Position numbers and translations under genes: made by a program. A stretch of DNA of 46,667 nucleotides. Origin: Arthrobacter sp. AZCC_0090. Its GTDB lineage: Bacteria; Actinomycetota; Actinomycetes; Actinomycetales; Micrococcaceae. How positions within the stretch are numbered: position 1 is the stretch's first letter; every line of letters starts with the position of its first letter. This document shows, one piece after another, positions 41,135 through 46,667 of the stretch. The notes under the pieces are model-generated. The model searched no databases, was not told the origin of the DNA, and worked only from the letters and a program-made list of their open reading frames with translations. The DNA is taken from positions 1 through 46,667 of the forward strand of contig NZ_JACHEE010000022.1 in the NCBI RefSeq assembly GCF_014207375.1. The letters run 5' to 3'.

Positions 41135-41476
41135 CCAGCCCCGCAAGAAAACTCACCAGGACCACCACGGCCCCGGTCACCCCAACTGCCGCGGCTAAAT
41201 CACACAGCTTGGATGAGCGGTGCTTTGGAACCGCTTAGGGAACCTCCACCAGGCCGCTGCCTCGGCCGAGCTCTCACTTGCCAGCTCGTTCAAATCGGCT
41301 CCCGAAGTAGCAAGGGCCCAATCAACCGAAGGTGCCAGATCGACGAGCTATCGGGCACCTGGCTCGAGACCCGAGCCCGGCAATACCGGTAGCGAGTCCT
41401 TCCAGAACAGAACACGGCCCGGCGCGGGGAACAGGCTCCCGGCGCGAGAATCTCGCCCAGACGCTGAACTCTGGGC
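41135..41476. other. Interval without a recognised gene
   Basis: 342 bp between convergent genes. A minus-strand frame of about 50 codons (containing VDLAPSVDWALATSG and AEAAAWWRFP) looks somewhat protein-like but has no start or ribosome-binding site; it may be the eroded end of a lost gene. Nothing else seen. Confidence 0.3.
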
Positions 41477-42130
41477 TCAGTCGCGGGGCGCCGGCAGGTC
41501 TAGGTTCCAGTGGCGCGAGACCATCAGCAGCCACTCGGCGTCGTCTTCGTGGCCCGGGCCGCCGGGTCCTGGCGTGATGTAGAAACGAGAGACGACGCGC
41601 TGGGAGCCCTCGGCATCTCCGTAGAGCACGTCGACGGCGAAGCCGTCACCGGCTGCTCCCTTGGTTGCGTTACGGTAGTCGGCCGACGCCGGGTCCCGGA
41701 TCGCGACCTGGCAGAAACCGGTGTCGTTGGAGGGCACGTAGATGTCCCGGGTCAGCCGGTGGAAGTCCTCGACCGGCGACAAGGGAGCCCTGGCGTCCGG
41801 GGGCAGATGCCAGCCATGCAGGACCGCCACCCCTGCGCCGGCGTTGCGCACGGACATCAACAGGTACACCGCGTCGTCGGCGATCTCGAGGGCGGCATGG
41901 CCACCGTGCACGAGCATCCACTTGCCTTCCATGAACCGCACCTTCTGCGGGGCGTCCGACCAGTTGGAGGGCAGCAGGATGGGGCGCAAACCATTCAGCA
42001 GGGCGCGCTCCGCCAGCCGCGCCGACCGGTTGGCCGACCTCGTGGAAATGAACGTCGCGACGGCGAGCACCGTCGTACCGAGAGCGGTGCCGAGGTTTGA
42101 GAGTAAAACCCAGTCGACCATAAGGCACAT
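41477..42130 (-). CDS. Membrane-anchored protein of unknown function
   Basis: 217 residues (two ATG choices, 42130 and 42121). One N-terminal hydrophobic segment (DWVLLSNLGTALGTTVLAVATFIS), a short Arg/Ala-rich helix (RSANRSARLAERALL), then a beta-rich domain: LRPILLPSNWSDAPQKVRF, YLLMSVRNAGAGVAVLHGWHL, TGFCQVAIRDP, DVLYGDAEGSQRVVSRFYI. This is the layout of many actinobacterial proteins with a single anchor and a jelly-roll-like outer or inner part; no activity is known to me. It stands alone. Confidence 0.7.
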   Translation of the reverse strand: MCLMVDWVLLSNLGTALGTTVLAVATFISTRSANRSARLAERALLNGLRPILLPSNWSDAPQKVRFMEGKWMLVHGGHAALEIADDAVYLLMSVRNAGAGVAVLHGWHLPPDARAPLSPVEDFHRLTRDIYVPSNDTGFCQVAIRDPASADYRNATKGAAGDGFAVDVLYGDAEGSQRVVSRFYITPGPGGPGHEDDAEWLLMVSRHWNLDLPAPRD

Positions 42131-42573
42131 TCAACGCCATGTCCCGCCTCGTCGGCAATCGACTTCGAGTGTCTACGGCGTCGACCCCGGTGGAGCGACT
42201 CAGTCGTTCCGGATGACCAGGCATGCGGGTCCTCAGCCGACCTCATCGAGAGACGTTCGTCTCACCACGCTCGCCCGTTCCGCCGTCGCAAGTGGCACAG
42301 CCTTAACCGACCGATTGCGAGACTAATGCCACCGAGCTGTCACCGTTCCGGCAAACGCCGGGAGCACATAGAGAAACCTAGTGCCGATATCCATGTTGCC
42401 TATCTCCGCCAGGCGATGATTTCTGGAGATGGCCGCCGGCTGCCGCGCAAACCGGTCCCCCGCAGCGACAGCCGCCGCACTCTCCCCCGCCGCGAAGAAT
42501 CCTCTGATTGTTAACTCGAAATGGCGGTTTTTTCGCAGCTTCAAAATGGCGGTTCCGGGAATCTGGACGGCGT
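42131..42573. other. Interval with an IS21-like terminus next to the TetR gene
   Basis: 443 bp without a gene. At about 42509 the sequence reads TGTTAAC followed by AAATGGCGGTT (42519-42529) and the same 11-mer again at 42545-42555. A TGTT end plus nested short direct repeats is the form of IS21-family ends. No istA or istB frame accompanies it, so it would be a relic end left 19 bp from the TetR stop codon. Confidence 0.35.
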
Positions 42574-43176
42574 CTACCCGGCTGCCTGCGCCGTCTGGCT
42601 TCTGGAGGCTGACGACTCCACGGCCATCGAGGCGAGAGTCCTCGCGGTTGCGGCGGAGTGATGCGATTTGTCCATCTGCGCCGCGGTGACCGCGCCGTCG
42701 TAGAGGACGACAAGTTGATCGGTCAGGTCCTGCGGATTTCGCGAATTGAGCGCTGCGACGAGGTCGCCGAAGAGTTCGTGCAGCCAGGATCGATAGTTGG
42801 CGGCGGCCTTGATCTCCGGTCCGTCGGCCGGCGCTTCGGCGACGGCGTTCATGAACGAGCAGCCGCGATAGCTTGGCTCGGCGAACAATGTGCCGAGCGC
42901 ATCGAACACCGCGAGGATCTTCTCGGCCGGGTCCTTCGCCTCCGCGACGGCTTCATCGACACGGGCGGTCCATGCCGCGTGGCGTCCGAGCAGGTATTCC
43001 CTGATCAGGTCGTCCTTGCCCTCGAAGTTGTAATAGAGCGACCCCCGGGCCACGGACGCCTTGTCGATGACGCGATCGATAGTGACCGCGTGGACGCCCT
43101 CGTTGTAAAAGAGCTCGTCCGCCGCGGCGAGGAGCTTCTGCCTCGGGGACGGCTTCCTTTCCGCTTTCTGGACCAT
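42574..43176 (-). CDS. TetR/AcrR-family repressor
   Basis: 200 residues. HTH at about 10-60: RQKLLAAADELFYNEGVHAVTIDRVIDKASVARGSLYYNFEGKDDLI. The C-terminal domain has the form LAVFDALGTLFAEPSYRGCSFMNAVAEA, a block common in TetR proteins of the YcdC/AcrR-C type with a Cys that may sense electrophiles (RGCSF). Divergent from an SDR-VOC pair, with three matching palindromes between, so it almost certainly represses both itself and that pair. Confidence 0.88.
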   Translation of the reverse strand: MVQKAERKPSPRQKLLAAADELFYNEGVHAVTIDRVIDKASVARGSLYYNFEGKDDLIREYLLGRHAAWTARVDEAVAEAKDPAEKILAVFDALGTLFAEPSYRGCSFMNAVAEAPADGPEIKAAANYRSWLHELFGDLVAALNSRNPQDLTDQLVVLYDGAVTAAQMDKSHHSAATARTLASMAVESSASRSQTAQAAG

Positions 43177-43188
43177 CCCGGAATTATA

Positions 43189-43266
43189 TCAGACTGGTTA
43201 GTCTAAAAAAGTGTTGCATGCTTAGACTAACCGGTCTAAAGTGCTGTTTTAGACGGACCAGTCTAA
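43189..43266. promoter_or_regulatory. Three TetR operators, TTAGAC-N6-GTCTAA
   Basis: Copies: 43189-43206 (TCAGAC, TGGTTA, GTCTAA, one mismatch), 43222-43239 (TTAGAC, TAACCG, GTCTAA) and 43249-43266 (TTAGAC, GGACCA, GTCTAA). They fill the 105-bp gap between the TetR start and the SDR start; the last ends 5 bp before the SDR ribosome-binding site. Confidence 0.8.
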
Positions 43267-43281
43267 AACAAGGAGCAGGAA

Positions 43282-44019
43282 ATGTCGGATACACAGATCA
43301 AAGACCTCCAAGGCCAAACGGCCCTGGTGACCGGAGCGACCTCGGGCATCGGGCGGGCGGTTGCCGTCCAGCTCGCAGCCCAGGGTGCGACCGTTTTGGT
43401 ACATGGACGTGACGTCGACCGCGGCGTCCGGGTCCTCGAAGAGATCGAGCTCGGCGGCGGCCATGCGCGGTTCGTGGGAGCCGACATCAGCACCGCCGAG
43501 GGAATCCAGGAGCTCGTTCAGGAAGCCGGTGACGTTGACATCCTCGTGAACAACGCAGGGTTCTCCTGGTTCGGGCCCTCCGTCGACCTTGACGCCGGAA
43601 AGTTCGACGCAATGTTCGATTCCAATGTGCGGGCACCGTACCTGCTCGTTTCCGCCTTCGCCCCGGCGATGGCAGCCAAGGGAAGCGGCAGCATCATCAG
43701 CCTTGCCAGCATGGCCGGACTGATCGGCCTCGCCGGCGGAGCGGCGTACGGCGCCACGAAACTCTCCCTGGTCGCACTCACACGCTCGTGGGCCGCCGAG
43801 TACAGCCCGAGCGGAGTGCGCGTAAACGCGATCGCCGCCGGACCGGTTTACACCGCATCGGATCCCGCACGGATCAAAGCCCTCGGCGAGACCACCCTTC
43901 TGGGACGGGCAGCAGTGCCCGAAGAGATCGCGAACGTCATCGGCTTCATGGTCTCACCCCGCGCCAGCTACATGACCGGCGCCGTCATCGCCGTCGACGG
44001 CGGCCGAACCGCAGTCTGA
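43282..44019 (+). CDS. Short-chain dehydrogenase/reductase
   Basis: 245 residues from ATG 43282 (AGGAGCAGGAA). Classical SDR: cofactor loop VTGATSGIGRAVAVQLA (about 16-32), VHGRDVDRG where Arg after the second strand favours NADP(H), VNNAGFSWFG, catalytic Ser in IISLASMAG and Y-G-A-T-K (AAYGATKLSLVALTRSWAAEY), end SYMTGAVIAVDGGRTAV. Under control of the divergent TetR protein; the pair with a VOC protein suggests detoxification of a reactive carbonyl or quinone. Confidence 0.92.
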   Translation: MSDTQIKDLQGQTALVTGATSGIGRAVAVQLAAQGATVLVHGRDVDRGVRVLEEIELGGGHARFVGADISTAEGIQELVQEAGDVDILVNNAGFSWFGPSVDLDAGKFDAMFDSNVRAPYLLVSAFAPAMAAKGSGSIISLASMAGLIGLAGGAAYGATKLSLVALTRSWAAEYSPSGVRVNAIAAGPVYTASDPARIKALGETTLLGRAAVPEEIANVIGFMVSPRASYMTGAVIAVDGGRTAV

Positions 44020-44086
44020 ATCACCCGGCGCGCCGCCCTCACGGCAGGGCATCGGCTCACACACCACAAAACAAAGGAATCAAACC

Positions 44087-44434
44087 ATGACAACCACCAT
44101 TCTCGGAGTCAGTTTCGACACGAACGACGCCGCCGCGATCGCGACGTTCTGGGCCAGTGCGCTCGGACGGACGGTGAACGAGGGCGCATCCGAAACGTTC
44201 GCCGCGGTCGCCGCGGGCGACGGCAGCCCGGTGCTGATGTTCCACAAGGTCCCGGAACCCAAAACCGTCAAGAATCGGCTGCATTTCGACCTGAAGACCA
44301 GCGACTTCACCGCCGAGTCGGAGAGACTCCGCGGTCTCGGCGCCACACAACTGACCACCCTCGCGGACAACGACGGCAACTGGGTAACGTTCGCCGACCC
44401 CGACGGCAACGAATTCGACCTCATCCCCGGATAG
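44087..44434 (+). CDS. VOC/glyoxalase-fold protein
   Basis: 115 residues, one pair of beta-alpha-beta3 units: TTILGVSFDTNDAAAIATFWASALGRTVNEGA, LMFHKVPEPKTVKNRLHFDLKT, TLADNDGNWVTFADPDGNEFDLIPG. The N-x-x-H-F-D-L and D-P-D-G-N-E-F-D-L blocks are typical of actinobacterial glyoxalase/bleomycin-resistance relatives with unknown substrate. 67 bp after the SDR, probably cotranscribed and under the same TetR protein. Confidence 0.87.
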   Translation: MTTTILGVSFDTNDAAAIATFWASALGRTVNEGASETFAAVAAGDGSPVLMFHKVPEPKTVKNRLHFDLKTSDFTAESERLRGLGATQLTTLADNDGNWVTFADPDGNEFDLIPG

Positions 44435-44621
44435 CTCGCACGGGTGGCTGTGGCCAGCCCTTTCCCTTGCTGGAAAGCGCCGGTCGCGTTACGGCGCCGG
44501 CAAAGCAGGGAATCGATGATCTGCCGAACTAAGGCAGGTCAAAATCGTTTTAGAGACGCGGAGGCGGCTCCCACTTTGAGACGCGCGCCTGGGTGGAGTG
44601 TGGTCCGGTCTGGCACCCCCG

Positions 44622-44969
44622 TCAGCGCAGTTGCTGCTGCCAGTCAGCCGGGACGCGTGAGGCTGGGCCAGGAACGCTTTGATCGAGTGGGTGATACGCC
44701 GGCGGTTCAAGTTCCGGTCCGGCGAAAAATGCGGAGTCGGGATAATTGAAGAACCAGTCCTCGCCCGGTTCGAAGCTGCGGATGACCGGGTGACCGCTGG
44801 ATTGCGCATGGGCTGTGGCGTGTTGCCCCGGCGAGTTGTCGCAGCAGCCGATGTGCCCGCACTGGGCGCACCTGCGCAGATGCAGCCACCAGCCTCCGTT
44901 GGCCTCGCATTCAACGCAACCAGGTCCGCTAGGCGGAATCGAAACGTCGATTCCTGGTTTTGCATTCAT
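44622..44969 (-). CDS. UBP-type zinc-finger protein
   Basis: 115 residues. Zinc ligands of the ZnF-UBP fold: GCVECEANGGWWLHLRRCAQCGHIGCCDNSPGQHATAHAQSSGHPVIRSFEPGEDWFFNY, in which Cys, Cys, Cys, Cys, His and His spacing and the final E-P-G-E-D-W are the bacterial form. In eukaryotes this fold binds ubiquitin tails; in actinobacteria the role of these short proteins is unknown. The 45-residue tail is Pro-rich and has no domain. Stands alone. Confidence 0.85.
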   Translation of the reverse strand: MNAKPGIDVSIPPSGPGCVECEANGGWWLHLRRCAQCGHIGCCDNSPGQHATAHAQSSGHPVIRSFEPGEDWFFNYPDSAFFAGPELEPPAYHPLDQSVPGPASRVPADWQQQLR

Positions 44970-45095
44970 TGTGGCTTTCCCTCGGATTGGAGTGGCCGTA
45001 GACCACCCACTACTTTACGCCCACAGCCATTCCGCGCCGAAGGAATGGTGACCGAGCGGTGGACCGTCCGGTGGTCCCTGCTGTTGGCCTCGTCG

Positions 45096-46038
45096 TCAGC
45101 GCCGCCAACGGGCAGGATCCGCCTCCGGCCCGGCGCGGTTCCAGAGTCCCGTCTCCGCGGCCGCCTCGTAGGTGGATTGCAGGAACCGCAGCAGCATCTT
45201 GTCGGGGTTCTGCGCGGTTCGGACGTTCTCATGCGGGAGGAGGTAGAGCCTGGCGTCATTGCTGTAGGCCGCACCGTCGGCGTCGCTCACATATTCGGCG
45301 TAGCCGGCCGGCTCGGGATAGGAGTAGGCATAGAAGGATCCTTCGTCCCCTCCTCCGGGCCAAAACCCGCAGCTGCTCAACTCGTGGGAGTACCCCTCCA
45401 CCATCACCCAGTCGGCGCAGTTCGGGACTCCTCCGGGGTGGGTGGGCGCCACCCGGCCGGAGAAGCGGGCATACGCCAGGTCCATGCCTCCCCAGAAGAA
45501 GTGGACGTGACTGGCCTTGCCCCTGAACCGGGACCTGAATTCGTTCAGGACCCGGTCCGACTGGACTAATTGCTGCCAGAACAACCGGATAGCCCCCGGG
45601 TCGTAGGATGCATGCTGATGGTCCTCGGCGAAGGGTATGGCCGGGTCCACCTCGTTCGGGACGCCGCGGATGGCCGCCTCGATACCGAGGCTGCCCAGGG
45701 CCTCGAACACCTCGGCATGGAATTCGGCCACCGATTTGGCTCCGAGGACGACGAATGCTGAAGTTCCGTTGCTGGAGCGTATATGCAGCCGGTGGTCACA
45801 GAAATCGAATTCGATGTCATAGGCCCCCGAGGCCGTACGGGATCATTGATGTCGTCAGTCCGCGCGGCGTGACGTATGGCGTCCCCTGCCACCAGTGGTT
45901 CAGCATCGGGGCGTGCGCCATGCGGATTTTTCCGACGATCTGCGTCCACATGTGCACGGTCTCCCGGGTCTGGGTCCAATCGTCGACCCGAAGCCGGGGC
46001 CATCCAGGGTGGGCCATCTGGCCTCCAAACTGGACCAT
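45096..46038 (-). pseudogene. DUF5996-family protein gene with a one-base frameshift
   Basis: The N-terminal part from ATG 46038 (AAGGA 7 nt upstream) reads MVQFGGQMAHPGWPRL, WTQTRETVHMWTQIVGKIRM, LNHWWQGTPYVTPRGLTTSMIPYG and then stops at 45817. One extra base at about 45831 puts the rest in another frame: GAYDIEFDFCDHRLHIRSS, SVAEFHAEVFEALGSLGIE, HVHFFWGGMDLAYARFSGR, ending at 45096. Without the base the protein is about 313 residues, full-length for DUF5996. Unknown function. As with the permease at 847-1789, it may be a true lesion or a sequencing error. Confidence 0.8.
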
Positions 46039-46158
46039 CGCTGGTCCTTCCGCCGTCCCCGTCGCGTACCGTCGGCAACGGCGCCTCATCCGCAGTCGCC
46101 GTGGCAACAATTCTGCCACCTTTACCGCCACAACCGCCTGGGTCCGGCGCTACGGAGC

Positions 46159-46505
46159 CTAAGCCATCATGTCGCGTACCAGCGGAGCCACCTGAGACCC
46201 AAAGAGCTCGATGCTGGCCGTGATTTTGGTCTGGGTTATCCCGGGCATTCCGTACTTCAGGTCGAAGCGGCTTGCCCCGAGCGTCTTGAGCGTTTCTGTG
46301 ATCTTTCGGGCTACGGTTTCGGGCGAGCCGACATACAGTGCTCCGCCTGGCCCGACGTCGTGGAGGAAGTTTTGCATGGTGGGAGGCCTGAATCCTCGCA
46401 CCCTGGCGGCTTCCGCGAACGCGGTTTCGTAGTGGGGCCAGAACTCTTCGATCGCTTGGTCATCAGTCGCGGCGACGTGCCCGGGCGAGTGCACGCCGGC
46501 GGGGT
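46159..46505 (-). pseudogene. 3' fragment of an LLM-class flavin oxidoreductase gene
   Basis: Only the last 115 or so residues remain: GHVAATDDQAIEEFWPHYET, PTMQNFLHDVGPGGALYVGS, PETVARKITETLKTLGASRF, DLKYGMPGITQTKITASIELFG, end MMA. The V-G-S-P-E-T-V-A-x-K-I block is the LLM C-terminal signature. The open frame continues to 46596, but residues above about 46505 are the antisense of a TetR helix-turn-helix, so about two thirds of the gene has been replaced. Confidence 0.75.
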
Positions 46506-46667
46506 CGCGTCCCAGCCGCTCGGACGGCGCGAGCGAAATAAGCAGCAGAAGCTCGATCGCATCACTGCCGCGGCCAGCGAGCTGTTCGCTGAACACGGAG
46601 TCGAGGATGTCACGACGCAGCAGATCGCCGACAAGGCCGACATCGGCACCGGGACCCTGTTCCTCTA
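46489..46667 (+). CDS. TetR-family regulator, N-terminal part (runs off the right edge)
   Basis: Plus-strand frame from GTG 46489: ...LGRRERNKQQKLDRITAAAS, ELFAEHGVEDVTTQQIADKA, DIGTGTLFL. This is a clear TetR helix-turn-helix cut by the window end. The start is uncertain because the first residues lie over the LLM fragment; GTG 46489 has no clear ribosome-binding site, so the 5' end may be a junction product. Confidence 0.75.
   Translation, partial: MHAGGVASQPLGRRERNKQQKLDRITAAASELFAEHGVEDVTTQQIADKADIGTGTLFL

Overview
The window is high-GC actinobacterial DNA and reads like the genome of a soil Micrococcaceae (Arthrobacter, Paenarthrobacter or Pseudarthrobacter type). I infer this from gene content (NCS1 and MHS permeases, GlnT/Glx-type nitrogen genes, many GntR, TetR and XRE regulators), GTG/TTG starts and apparently leaderless promoters. 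No search was run. Most of it is a mosaic of small catabolic operons, each with its own regulator, separated by remnants of broken genes.

Region 1 (1-10.4 kb) is visibly AT-richer than the rest. On the minus strand lie an oligopeptide/dipeptide ABC importer (lipoprotein SubB, a frameshifted DppB-type permease, a DppC-type permease cut by the left edge) and a large SARP-type regulator with an NB-ARC ATPase and TPR tail. Divergent from it, on the plus strand, are a 59-codon ORF, three tandem paralogous genes for tiny exported peptides (mature form predicted as G-x3-N-H-C-[E/D]-P...) and a TPR protein. This is the most interesting part of the window: the parts list (secreted peptide, peptide importer, TPR receptor-like regulator) matches a peptide-signalling circuit, and I do not recognise the peptide family. 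It is followed by about 1.3 kb without an intact gene, holding a degenerate ~135-bp tandem repeat, a tRNA 3'-end fragment, a palindrome and a hipB remnant.

Region 2 (10.4-20.8 kb) is a degradation cluster: succinate-semialdehyde-type dehydrogenase, Nudix protein, NCS1 permease and a SnoaL::flavin reductase fusion on the minus strand. Divergent from it are a GntR regulator, two DUF1185 paralogues, an alpha/beta hydrolase, a second aldehyde dehydrogenase, a tautomerase and an LLM flavin monooxygenase. The set suggests oxidative opening of an N-heterocycle with carbon leaving as succinate.

Region 3 (20.9-32.3 kb) holds a glycogen-debranching-like glycosidase, then a seven-gene minus-strand nitrogen operon: glutamine-synthetase-like ligase, three GlxB/C/D (MgsA/B/C-like) subunits, a covalent-FAD amine oxidase, an M20 amidohydrolase and an XRE-cupin regulator. 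A divergent Amt transporter sits at its head. Methylamine or a related amine is the likely substrate.

Region 4 (32.5-46.7 kb) holds an MHS permease/CoA-transferase/enoyl-CoA hydratase operon with a GntR regulator, a truncated sugar-ABC ATPase beside mannitol-type and zinc alcohol dehydrogenases, a TetR-SDR-VOC module with three matching operators, a UBP zinc-finger protein, a frameshifted DUF5996 gene, and an LLM fragment abutting the start of a TetR gene cut by the right edge.

No rRNA, complete tRNA, intact transposase gene or CRISPR array was seen.
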